9,033 bases of DNA from an uncultured Porphyromonadaceae bacterium (lineage in GTDB: Bacteria; Bacteroidota; Bacteroidia; Bacteroidales; Muribaculaceae). Positions 1 through 6,318 of this stretch are shown here, one piece after another. The notes below the pieces were generated by a model. The model was not told the origin of the DNA and made no database searches. It saw nothing but the letters and a program-made list of their open reading frames with translations. Every line of letters begins with the position of its first letter. The stretch's first letter is position 1. A program made the position numbers and the translations under genes. Location: assembly GCA_947176615.1 (NCBI GenBank), contig CAMWRO010000096.1, positions 1 through 9,033 of the forward strand. The letters run 5' to 3'.

Positions 1-4
1 GGGT

Positions 5-1303
5 TTAGCGGATGACGCGGATAAATTCGCGGCGGATTTTGGGTGTGATAAAGCGCAACTTGAAGAAGGGGAGGCGCACTGTCACGTTGACACGGTCGGC
101 GGCGACGGTTTCGATGTAGCCTTCCAGTCCGTCAAACAGGGGATGGCCGACGATGGCGACATGCTGTTCGGGGCGCAGGGGCCGGTTGTCGGCATCGGTG
201 TCTTCGACTCCTTTCATGCCGTTGGTGACGGCGAGGCGGAAGATGTGCATGTCATAGTCGGGGACAGGGGAGTAGCGCCGGTTGCCGTCGGCAAAGGTGT
301 ACATCACTGTCGCGCGGTCGGCAAGTCGCTGCTGAATGTCGTGGATTTCGGCGCGGGTGGCGCGGACAAACATCAGTCTTGCCACTGACGGGTCGGGCCT
401 GCGCTTTATCCCTTGCGGGGTTCTCCGGGCGATTGTCAGTCGCGGGATGAATGTGTCGCGGTGTGTGGCGATGTGTTCGGCAAGATTGTCGATGCAGCCA
501 AAGTCGTTGTTGACGATTGCCCACCAGCGGAGTTCCGAGCGGGTGATGATGGCCGAGAGACGTGCCGCGGTATTGTCGGGGAGAATTTCCGGGTCGATGT
601 GGTGACTGCGGGCGATTGATTCCCATGTCGCGCTGATGGAGACGGAGCGTAAGTCTTTTTTTAATCCGGTCAGGCGGTTGATTTTTTCCATTATGCCACC
701 AATGGCATCCTCGGAGGGCATCGAGTTGCCCAAGAGCAATGCGCAATCAGCTGTGTGATAGCGTTCAATGATTTCGGCGAGGGGAGAGGTGATGAGGAAG
801 CGGCCTGCTGCTGTGACGAGATGCTGATTGTTGACGCAGTCGGTTTTTAGCCTGAGTATTTCGCTGATTTCAAGACCCCGGCAGTGAAAACTGAACAAGA
901 TGAGGTCGCGCACGCGGTTATAGGATGTCAGCGGGGAGAAATCGCTGTCGGCGAGGGTTGAAAGTTCCTTTTCGGTCAGAGTCGTTTCGGGAGAGGTAAC
1001 TGCCTGTGTCGTTGTGAATTTAAACGCATCACTCTTGTGACAGATGCCTTTTTTTACATCTGAATTGTATATTGCCCGCAGGGCTCGAAAGTAGGCGGCG
1101 ACGGTGTGTTGCGATTTTCCCGATTTAAGTAACCGTTCAATAAATCCGTTTATAAATTCCGGGGTGAGATTGTCGGTGGAAATTGATTCGCAACGGGCGT
1201 AATCGCGTAGCGCAGTGAGTGCGGCCCGGTAATATTCGGGTCGTCCCTGCGGCAGAAGGCGTGAGAGGCTGAATGTTGAGGTGTTGGTGTAAGCCGGCAT
1301 CAT
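5..1303 (-). CDS. Fusion of degenerate tyrosine recombinase and UpxY/NusG-like antiterminator
   Basis: A 432-residue protein in one uninterrupted frame. Residues ~22-85 resemble the SAM-like core-binding domain of Bacteroidota phage-type integrases. Residues ~107-255 follow the catalytic-domain pattern: YNRVRDLILFSF leads into CRGLEISEILRL (R142 as the first catalytic arginine), then SPLAEIIERY. The HxxR box is not recognisable (SVSISATWESIA stands where a V-A-R-H-S/T-W pattern is expected), and no C-terminal tyrosine motif follows, so recombinase activity is probably lost. From residue 258 the sequence becomes a NusG N-terminal domain: RWWAIVNN, then DTFIPR and ARLMFVRATRAEI, as in UpxY proteins. 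A KOW-like domain follows (~378-432; VAIVGHPLFDGLEGYIE). Inferred role: a specialised transcription antiterminator that binds RNA polymerase, with the recombinase fold perhaps recognising DNA. ATG codons at 1303 and 1300 are both possible. It ends 4 bases from the window edge, so any co-transcribed genes are unseen. The domain assignment is by eye. Confidence 0.8.
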   Translation of the reverse strand: MMPAYTNTSTFSLSRLLPQGRPEYYRAALTALRDYARCESISTDNLTPEFINGFIERLLKSGKSQHTVAAYFRALRAIYNSDVKKGICHKSDAFKFTTTQAVTSPETTLTEKELSTLADSDFSPLTSYNRVRDLILFSFHCRGLEISEILRLKTDCVNNQHLVTAAGRFLITSPLAEIIERYHTADCALLLGNSMPSEDAIGGIMEKINRLTGLKKDLRSVSISATWESIARSHHIDPEILPDNTAARLSAIITRSELRWWAIVNNDFGCIDNLAEHIATHRDTFIPRLTIARRTPQGIKRRPDPSVARLMFVRATRAEIHDIQQRLADRATVMYTFADGNRRYSPVPDYDMHIFRLAVTNGMKGVEDTDADNRPLRPEQHVAIVGHPLFDGLEGYIETVAADRVNVTVRLPFFKLRFITPKIRREFIRVIR

Positions 1304-1448
1304 AAAAAATGTAAGATTCGGCTTTTAGGGCATGGCGATAAATCCCTCATGATGGTGTAATCATGTGGTAATTCGATAGTTATGTCGATTGACGAAGTCA
1401 TCGCCAGATTAAGTGTAAGGCTGACAACCCGATTGTCGGCCAATAATG
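1304..1448 (-). promoter_or_regulatory. Structured 5' leader of the recombinase-NusG fusion gene
   Basis: Between the predicted transcription start (about 1447) and the start codon lie roughly 145 nt with at least three potential hairpins. Arms 1421-1427 and 1433-1439 (TTGTC/GACAA core, one mismatch) form the first. Arms 1386-1393 and 1397-1403 form a 7-bp stem with one bulged base and a 3-base loop. Arms 1348-1353 and 1360-1365 (CATGAT/ATCATG) form a third. No open reading frame of note was seen in the leader. UpxY-type NusG proteins are known to act through the 5' untranslated region of their own operon, so a long structured leader fits. Whether these hairpins pause or terminate transcription is inference. 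Confidence 0.5.
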
Positions 1449-1453
1449 CTCTG

Positions 1454-1484
1454 CAAAGGTACGATATTTTCGCTGATAATAAAA
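1454..1484 (-). promoter_or_regulatory. Bacteroides-type promoter of the fusion gene
   Basis: Read on the minus strand, 1461-1454 is TACCTTTG, an exact match to the TAnnTTTG -7 box of Bacteroidota. Exactly 19 bases upstream, 1484-1481 reads TTTT, a 3-of-4 match to the -33 TTTG. The region upstream is A/T-rich. Transcription would start near 1447, about 145 nt before the start codon. Confidence 0.75.
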
Positions 1485-1493
1485 ATTTTTACG

Positions 1494-1510
1494 GTATCAT
1501 AAGGTGATAC
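1494..1510. repeat. Short inverted repeat upstream of the fusion-gene promoter
   Basis: GTATCA (1494-1499) and TGATAC (1505-1510) are exact reverse complements around TAAGG. The element lies about 10 bases upstream of the -33 box of the minus-strand promoter, where a dimeric regulator could bind. It is short and in A/T-rich DNA, so chance is a real alternative. Confidence 0.3.
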
Positions 1511-1530
1511 AATATAATGTTGTAACACAG

Positions 1531-1564
1531 CGCCCCGGCTGCATCGAAAAGAGCAGCCGGGGCG
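1531..1564 (-). terminator. Strong hairpin, terminator of the lipoprotein gene
   Basis: A perfect 12-bp G/C-rich stem (CGCCCCGGCTGC at 1531-1542, its complement at 1553-1564) encloses a 10-base loop. It lies 28 bases past the stop codon of the minus-strand lipoprotein gene. The tract after it on that strand is only moderately U-rich (CUGUGUUACAACAUUAUAUU), so termination may be less abrupt than at a classic site. It also insulates the fusion-gene promoter just to the left. Confidence 0.7.
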
Positions 1565-1591
1565 TCCGAAAATCTTTAGGTGTATCAAATG

Positions 1592-2077
1592 TCAATCAAC
1601 ATCAGTGCGAAGTTTGGCTTCAGGTGTCAGCACGCCTGCGCCAACGTCAGAACCGGCGGGAATATCGTCGGCCGATTCCACGACCATGATTTTGTAGGCA
1701 AATTCGGCAAAGGCAACTGATTTGTCGACTTGGAATACCGAAGTGCGAATCTGGAGAAGGTGTCGGCCCACGGGAACAGCCTCGGTGTCAAAATCCATCG
1801 AGAACGGCACGGTAATGGTCGAGGCAACGGGAGCGTAATCCCAAAAATAGGTGGTTGCGCCGAGTGACGCGGGTTTGGTCCCTTCGGCGGGAGTCACATT
1901 TATGGCATCAATCGCAAGGGTATCCCCCTGCACTACATACAAGACATCGTCAACATCCACTGCTCCCGAATAGGAAATCTGAAAACTAACGTTGGGAAGA
2001 TCATTGTCGTCATCGCTGCACGACGAAACAAGCAACAGCGCCGGGAGAGCTATTAGCAAGTAAAGAAATTTTTTCAT
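1592..2077 (-). CDS. Predicted surface-exposed lipoprotein, unknown function
   Basis: A 161-residue protein with a classic lipoprotein signal: MKK, a hydrophobic stretch (residues 4-17) and the lipobox LVSSC with the acylated cysteine at 20. The residues after it, SDDDND, match the serine-plus-acidic type of lipoprotein export signal described in Bacteroides fragilis, so display on the cell surface is likely. The remainder (~28-133) alternates hydrophobic and polar residues in short strands (SFQISY, VLYVVQGDTLAI, TYFWDY, GRHLLQIRTSVF, FAYKIMVV). This suggests a single Ig-like or PKD-like beta-sandwich. The last ~28 residues look disordered. No catalytic motif was seen and the family was not recognised. 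It lies downstream of clpB in the same direction but beyond a strong hairpin. No consensus -7 box was found just upstream, so its promoter is unclear. The start at 2077 is fixed by the signal peptide. Confidence 0.8.
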   Translation of the reverse strand: MKKFLYLLIALPALLLVSSCSDDDNDLPNVSFQISYSGAVDVDDVLYVVQGDTLAIDAINVTPAEGTKPASLGATTYFWDYAPVASTITVPFSMDFDTEAVPVGRHLLQIRTSVFQVDKSVAFAEFAYKIMVVESADDIPAGSDVGAGVLTPEAKLRTDVD

Positions 2078-2118
2078 AACGCATTAAAATAAAATAGTTT
2101 AACATCTGTATAAATAAC

Positions 2119-2154
2119 ACGACCGGTGCTCGAAAAGTTTTCGGCACCGGTCGT
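2119..2154 (-). terminator. Intrinsic terminator after clpB
   Basis: An 11-bp arm (2119-2129, ACGACCGGTGC) pairs with 2144-2154, and inside it CGAAAA pairs with TTTTCG (2131-2136 and 2138-2143). Only T2130 is unpaired, so the structure is an almost complete palindrome. It begins 21 bases past the clpB stop codon. On the minus strand the bases after it are moderately T-rich (GTTATTTATA), and a run of A precedes it, giving TTTTT on the opposite strand. It may partly insulate the lipoprotein gene from clpB. Confidence 0.75.
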
Positions 2155-2175
2155 TTTTGATTTAAAGGTTTACGG

Positions 2176-4764
2176 TTAATTCTTGAATATAATGTTGTCG
2201 TCCTTGACATCGATGACTATAGGATGGTCTCGGTCGACTTTCTGGGCAAGAATATCTTTTGACAACTGATTGAGGACGAGCCGGTGGATTACTCGTTTGA
2301 CAGGACGTGCGCCAAATTCCGGGTCGTAACCCTCCTCGGCGAGGAACTTCATCGCCGCCGGGGTGACTTCGAGCGTTACTCCGTTGCGTGCAAGCATATT
2401 TTTGACCGATGAAATCTGCAATCCGACAATTTCCTCGATTTCGTTCTCGTCGAGAGGGGTGAACATGATAGTTTCGTCGATTCGGTTGAGGAATTCGGGG
2501 CGGATTGTCTGTTTGAGCATCTCCAGAACCTCGCCTTTGGTCTTTTCGATGGTTTCGTCACGGTTTTCAGGTGTCATCTTGGCGAAATTGTCACGGATAA
2601 CGCTTGAACCCATGTTGGAGGTCATGATTATTATAGTGTTCTTGAAGTTGACCATACGCCCCTTGTTGTCGGTCAGTCGTCCGTCATCAAGGACTTGTAG
2701 CAGGATGTTGAACACGTCGGGATGCGCTTTCTCGATTTCGTCGAAAAGGACGACCGAGTAAGGTTTGCGGCGCACGGCCTCGGTCAATTGGCCCCCTTCG
2801 TCATATCCGACGTATCCGGGAGGCGCGCCGACGAGTCGCGACACGGCATGTTTCTCCTGATACTCGCTCATGTCGATTCGGGTCATCATATTCTCGTCGT
2901 CAAAGAGATATTCGGCCAGAGCCTTGGCAAGCTCGGTCTTGCCCACACCTGTAGTGCCGAGGAAGATGAACGACCCTATCGGGCGGCGCGGGTCGTTAAG
3001 TCCGGCGCGGCTGCGGCGCACGGCGTCGGCGATGGCGGCGATAGCCTCGTTCTGCCCGACGACACGCTTGTGGAGCTCGGCTTCGAGGTGGAGCAGCTTG
3101 TCTTTCTCGGTCTGCACCATCTTGTTTACCGGAATGCCTGTCCAGCGCGACACGACATCGGCGATGTCTTCCGAGTCGACTTCCTCCTTGATGAGGGCCT
3201 TTTCGCCTTGCATCATGCGCAGCTGTTCCTGAATCGTCGCGTTTTCCTTTTCCTTTTCCTGAATGCGCGAATAACGGATTTCGGCCACTTTGGCATAATC
3301 ACCTTCACGCTCGGCACGCTCGGCATCAAAGTTCAGCTGCTCGATGTCGATTTTGTTTTGCTGAATCTTGTTGATCAGTTCTTTTTCAGCACGCCATTTG
3401 GCCGAATATTCCTTCTCGTCCTCGCGCAGTTGGGCAAGCTCATGCTCGATGTCCTTGACTTTTTCCTTGTCGCCCTCGCGCTTTATGGCCTCGCGCTCGA
3501 TTTCCTTTTGCGCAATCTTGCGTGAAATCTCGTCAAGGGCCTGCGGTACCGAGTCGATTTCAAGCCTTAGCTTTGATGCCGCCTCGTCGACAAGGTCAAT
3601 AGCCTTGTCGGGAAGGAAACGGTCGGTGATGTAACGTTCTGAGAGGGTTACGGCGGCAATAATCGCCTCGTCGCGGATGCGCACCTTGTGGTGGTTTTCG
3701 TAGCGTTCTTTCAACCCTCGGAGGATGGCGATGGCGCTTGCCTCGTCAGGTTCGTTGATCATCACCTTTTGGAAACGGCGTTCAAGCGCTTTGTCTTTTT
3801 CAAAATATTTCTGATACTCGTCAAGGGTGGTGGCACCGATACTGCGAAGTTCGCCTCGGGCAAGAGCCGGTTTCAGGATGTTGGCGGCATCCATCGCGCC
3901 TTCGCCTTTACCTGCACCCACGAGAGTGTGGATTTCGTCGATAAAAAGGATTATTTCCCCGTCGGCACCGGTCACTTCGTTTACAATGGCCTTCAGTCGT
4001 TCCTCAAATTCACCTTTGTACTTGGCTCCGGCGACGAGTGCGCCCATGTCGAGCGAGTAAATCTGCTTTGTGCGCAGGTTTTCAGGGACATCTCCTCTCA
4101 CGATACGTTGTGCAAGCCCCTCGGCAATCGCAGTCTTGCCTGTACCCGGTTCTCCGATAAGCATGGGGTTGTTTTTGGTGCGTCGGCTCAGAATCTGAAG
4201 CACGCGTCGGATTTCGTCATCACGGCCGATAACCGGGTCAAGTTTCCCTTCGCGCGCACGCTCATTGAGGTTGATGGCATATTTTGACAGTGCGTTGTAT
4301 GTGTCCTCGGCACTTTGGTCAGTCGCTTTTTTTCCTTTGCGCAGCTCGTTGACCGCGCCTTGAAGTTCTTTTTCGCTCAGTCCGGCATCTTTGAGGATGG
4401 TAGATGCGGGAGAGTTGATTGCGAAAATGGCCATGAGCAACGCTTCGAGAGTGACATATTCGTCACCCTGCTTCTTGGCGATGTCAAGGGCCTTTTGCAG
4501 GACATCGTTGGAGCTGCGGCTCAGATAAGGTTCGCCTCCGCTCACCTTCGGGAGCGATGCAATCTGGGCGTCAACCTGTCGGGCAAGTCCCTGTACATTG
4601 GCTCCAACTTTGGAAAAGATGAAGTTTATCAACGACTCGCCCTCGCTCATGACTCCTTTCAGCAGATGGACCGGCTCGATGGCTTGGTTGCCTTCGGCCT
4701 TGGTTATCTCCACGGCTTTCTGAATCGCTTCTTGAGATTTAATCGTAAAGTTGTTGAAGTTCAT
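2176..4764 (-). CDS. clpB: ATP-dependent disaggregase ClpB
   Basis: Hsp104/ClpB-family hexameric cytoplasmic chaperone that pulls polypeptides out of aggregates with the DnaK system. All domains are present in 862 residues (E. coli ClpB is 857). The N-domain is ~1-145. NBD1 has Walker A GEPGTGKT (204-211), Walker B LFIDE (273-277), pore-loop Y249 in KYKGEFEER and arginines 329-330. The charged coiled-coil M-domain is ~405-525, NBD2 has Walker A GTTGVGKT (603-610) and Walker B VVLFDE (671-676), pore-loop Y651 in GYVGY, TSNMGS (715-720), R761, and sensor-2 GAR (818-820). The M-domain separates it from ClpA and ClpC, and no ClpP-binding loop was noticed. The frame extends 28 residues upstream to 4848, but MNFNNFTIKSQEAIQ at 4764 is the family's usual start. 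It is the first gene of the leftward unit and is followed by a terminator. No catalytic residue is missing. Confidence 0.97.
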   Translation of the reverse strand: MNFNNFTIKSQEAIQKAVEITKAEGNQAIEPVHLLKGVMSEGESLINFIFSKVGANVQGLARQVDAQIASLPKVSGGEPYLSRSSNDVLQKALDIAKKQGDEYVTLEALLMAIFAINSPASTILKDAGLSEKELQGAVNELRKGKKATDQSAEDTYNALSKYAINLNERAREGKLDPVIGRDDEIRRVLQILSRRTKNNPMLIGEPGTGKTAIAEGLAQRIVRGDVPENLRTKQIYSLDMGALVAGAKYKGEFEERLKAIVNEVTGADGEIILFIDEIHTLVGAGKGEGAMDAANILKPALARGELRSIGATTLDEYQKYFEKDKALERRFQKVMINEPDEASAIAILRGLKERYENHHKVRIRDEAIIAAVTLSERYITDRFLPDKAIDLVDEAASKLRLEIDSVPQALDEISRKIAQKEIEREAIKREGDKEKVKDIEHELAQLREDEKEYSAKWRAEKELINKIQQNKIDIEQLNFDAERAEREGDYAKVAEIRYSRIQEKEKENATIQEQLRMMQGEKALIKEEVDSEDIADVVSRWTGIPVNKMVQTEKDKLLHLEAELHKRVVGQNEAIAAIADAVRRSRAGLNDPRRPIGSFIFLGTTGVGKTELAKALAEYLFDDENMMTRIDMSEYQEKHAVSRLVGAPPGYVGYDEGGQLTEAVRRKPYSVVLFDEIEKAHPDVFNILLQVLDDGRLTDNKGRMVNFKNTIIIMTSNMGSSVIRDNFAKMTPENRDETIEKTKGEVLEMLKQTIRPEFLNRIDETIMFTPLDENEIEEIVGLQISSVKNMLARNGVTLEVTPAAMKFLAEEGYDPEFGARPVKRVIHRLVLNQLSKDILAQKVDRDHPIVIDVKDDNIIFKN

Positions 4765-4783
4765 ATCGAGTGTATATAAATAG

Positions 4784-4836
4784 TTATCACGTTTTTGAAA
4801 AATCTGTTTAAAATTTAACAAACAATCTCGTGATAA
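4784..4836 (-). promoter_or_regulatory. Inverted repeat in the clpB 5' leader
   Basis: TTATCACG (4784-4791) and CGTGATAA (4829-4836) are perfect 8-bp inverted complements separated by 37 A/T-rich bases. The whole element lies inside the predicted 90-nt clpB leader, with its proximal arm 20 bases before the start codon. It could fold in RNA as a closed domain with a weak interior, or act in DNA as a spaced operator. It does not resemble the CIRCE element (TTAGCACTC-N9-GAGTGCTAA). Function is inference. Confidence 0.4.
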
Positions 4837-4862
4837 TGTTGAATGCAAATCTCATGCCAAAT

Positions 4863-4893
4863 CAAATTTAATCCTTAACTTTGCCACTCGAAA
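4863..4893 (-). promoter_or_regulatory. clpB promoter
   Basis: On the minus strand 4870-4863 reads TAAATTTG, an exact TAnnTTTG box, and 4893-4890 reads TTTC (3 of 4 to TTTG) with exactly 19 bases between. The predicted start is near 4856, leaving a leader of about 90 nt. The -33 box overlaps the start codon of the divergent permease gene, and the -7 boxes of the two promoters are only 5 bases apart, so the two promoters probably compete. Confidence 0.6.
4876..4883 (+). promoter_or_regulatory. Promoter -7 box of the permease gene
   Basis: TAACTTTG matches the Bacteroidota TAnnTTTG -7 box exactly. No clear TTTG is found 19-21 bases upstream, so the -33 element is weak. The box ends 9 bases before the preferred ATG at 4893, which predicts a transcript with almost no 5' leader. 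Confidence 0.55.
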
Positions 4894-6155
4894 TGAGCAT
4901 CGAATTTTTTATCGCACGCAGGATGCAGTTGACAACGGCCTCGGGGCGCGGATCCTCGACCGGCGTGGTCATTGCCGTGGCCGGTATAGCATTGGCCTTG
5001 GTGGTAATGCTTGTGTCGGTATCTGTCGTGTTGGGATTCAAGCATCAGATTCGCGAGAAAGTCATGGGATTTGATGCGCAGTTGACCGTTGTGGCTCAGA
5101 AAACTTATGGTAATGACTCTGTTGACGGAACCGTGGTGAGACTGACCCCGCAACTTCGGTCGCTCATCCAGTCAGCGCTTCCCGAAGGTGCCAAATTGTC
5201 ACTCGTTGCGCGACGCCCCGGCATACTTAAAACCGATAGTGCGTTTGCTGGAGTAGTTGTCAAGGGGCTGACGCCCGATGATGATTCACCGTTTATGAGG
5301 TCAAATATCGTGGCCGGATTAATGCCCGACTATGCCGCTGACTCGACGCTGTATCATGTCGTGATTTCAGCCACTGTGGCATCCCGGCTCGGACTGGAAT
5401 CCGGAGACCGTGTCAATGCCTATTTTTTTAACGGGGATGTCCCCCGGGCGCGGCGCCTGACCGTTGCCGGGATATACGATACCCATTTCGGTGAATATGA
5501 CGCTCTTTATGCCTTCGGGTCGCTTGAAATGCTTCAGCGGCTTAACGGGGAAGAAGCTGACTGCGGATCGGCTATTGAAATATCGGGACTGCCTGATGAC
5601 GATACGATTGACCGGGTGGGCCGTGAACTTGGCGATGCCCTGTTGCAGGGATTGTATTCGGGTTCTATTGACACGTTATACACTGTGGAAAATGTACATG
5701 ACACAGCCGCGCTCTATTTCAACTGGCTCGCCCTGCTTGATACCAATGTTGTAGTTATCCTCATCTTGATGGCCCTTGTCTCGGGGTTCACACTCGTTTC
5801 CAGTCTCTTCATCATCATTCTTGAACGGGTGGGGATGATCGGGATACTCAAGGCTATCGGAGCAGGTAACCGCATGATTGAACGCACATTTATTATTGTG
5901 GCCGAGAGGCTTGTCGCCCGAGGATTGATTATAGGCAACATTGTCGGTCTCGGAATTGTTTTCATTCAGCGCGCGTGGCATCTGCTGCCGCTTGATCCCG
6001 AGGCTTATTACCTTGACTATGTTCCGGTTGAAGTCAACTGGTGGTGGGTGGTCGGTCTCAATGTCGCGGTAGTGGTCATTGCTGCCCTCGTGCTGATTCT
6101 GCCATCACGCATCATTGCCACGCTATCGCCGGCAAGCTCTATGAGGTATGAGTAG
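4893..6155 (+). CDS. ABC transporter permease, LolC/LolE/FtsX family
   Basis: A 420-residue inner-membrane permease with the four-helix MacB/FtsX plan. TM1 is ~24-48, followed by a large periplasmic domain (~50-280). TM2 (~285-310), TM3 (~333-358) and TM4 (~386-404) follow. Family marks are the N-terminal SIEFFIARRM, the juxtamembrane GFKHQIREKVMGFDAQL and the cytoplasmic coupling segment ERVGMIGILKAIGAGN (311-326) after TM2. This type is related to LolC/LolE, which take lipoproteins from the inner membrane to a carrier. Bacteroidota usually have one such protein, perhaps a homodimer paired with a separately encoded ATPase, and no ATPase gene is visible here. The preferred start is ATG 4893, which keeps FIARR. 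TTG at 4881 would add four residues but overlaps the -7 box, and ATG 4923 would cut the conserved N-terminus. The exact substrate is inferred and no symbol is assigned. Confidence 0.88.
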   Translation: MSIEFFIARRMQLTTASGRGSSTGVVIAVAGIALALVVMLVSVSVVLGFKHQIREKVMGFDAQLTVVAQKTYGNDSVDGTVVRLTPQLRSLIQSALPEGAKLSLVARRPGILKTDSAFAGVVVKGLTPDDDSPFMRSNIVAGLMPDYAADSTLYHVVISATVASRLGLESGDRVNAYFFNGDVPRARRLTVAGIYDTHFGEYDALYAFGSLEMLQRLNGEEADCGSAIEISGLPDDDTIDRVGRELGDALLQGLYSGSIDTLYTVENVHDTAALYFNWLALLDTNVVVILILMALVSGFTLVSSLFIIILERVGMIGILKAIGAGNRMIERTFIIVAERLVARGLIIGNIVGLGIVFIQRAWHLLPLDPEAYYLDYVPVEVNWWWVVGLNVAVVVIAALVLILPSRIIATLSPASSMRYE

Positions 6156-6318
6156 AACTAAAAAAGCAAAAAAATTGTTTTAAAAGCAAATGAACGTAAA
6201 AGAGGCTGCATATTCAGGATTATTCTGTAACTTTGTAGCCACAAGTGAGTGCTTTTTGTCACTCAGAGATTCATTCACATTTTAAATATATATTTGTAAA
6301 ACCGTTTCAACACTATAC
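6156..6318 (+). promoter_or_regulatory. Intergenic region and leader of rsfS
   Basis: An A/T-rich 163-base gap. It holds the promoter at 6228-6235 and a predicted leader of about 75 nt. A small hairpin in that leader pairs TGAGTG (6246-6251) with CACTCA (6260-6265) around an 8-base loop. No convincing terminator for the permease gene was seen, so some readthrough into rsfS is possible. Just before the rsfS ATG there is no Shine-Dalgarno sequence, as is usual in this phylum. Confidence 0.45.
6228..6235 (+). promoter_or_regulatory. Promoter -7 box of rsfS-ftsH
   Basis: TAACTTTG is an exact TAnnTTTG match, the same octamer as at 4876-4883. The 19-base-upstream position reads GCTG, a poor -33 box. 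It would place the start of transcription near 6242, with rsfS and ftsH on one transcript. Confidence 0.6.

Noticed and set aside
252..746. Second minus-strand frame inside the fusion gene, considered as evidence for a frameshift
   Set aside because: The main frame reads through both domains without a break and matches both families. The alternative frame is arginine/histidine/proline-rich and matches nothing.
5..1303. Active phage or transposon integrase
   Set aside because: The HxxR box and the nucleophilic tyrosine are missing, and the second half is a NusG-like protein. No attachment site or mobile-element cargo was seen nearby.
1454..1510. Invertible (phase-variable) promoter for the fusion gene
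   Set aside because: Bacteroides capsule promoters often invert between long inverted repeats. I looked for repeats flanking the promoter and found only the 6-bp palindrome at 1494-1510, which does not flank it.
1504..1689. Small + strand open frame over the hairpin at 1531-1564
   Set aside because: It runs across a strong terminator stem and into the antisense of the lipoprotein gene, with no promoter or homology.
2722..3525. Long open frame antisense to clpB on the + strand
   Set aside because: It lies wholly inside clpB, which has every family motif. The translation is low in recognisable domains and typical of a shadow frame in G/C-rich coding DNA.
4784..4836. CIRCE-type HrcA operator upstream of clpB
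   Set aside because: The arms TTATCACG/CGTGATAA and the 37-base spacing do not match TTAGCACTC-N9-GAGTGCTAA.
4765..4848. Longer ClpB beginning at the ATG at 4848
   Set aside because: The extra 28 residues do not look like ClpB, and they are encoded in the predicted leader. MNFNNFTIKSQEAIQ at 4764 is the standard N-terminus.
4881..4892. TTG start for the permease at 4881
   Set aside because: It overlaps the -7 promoter box, so it would not be in the transcript. ATG 4893 preserves the family N-terminus.
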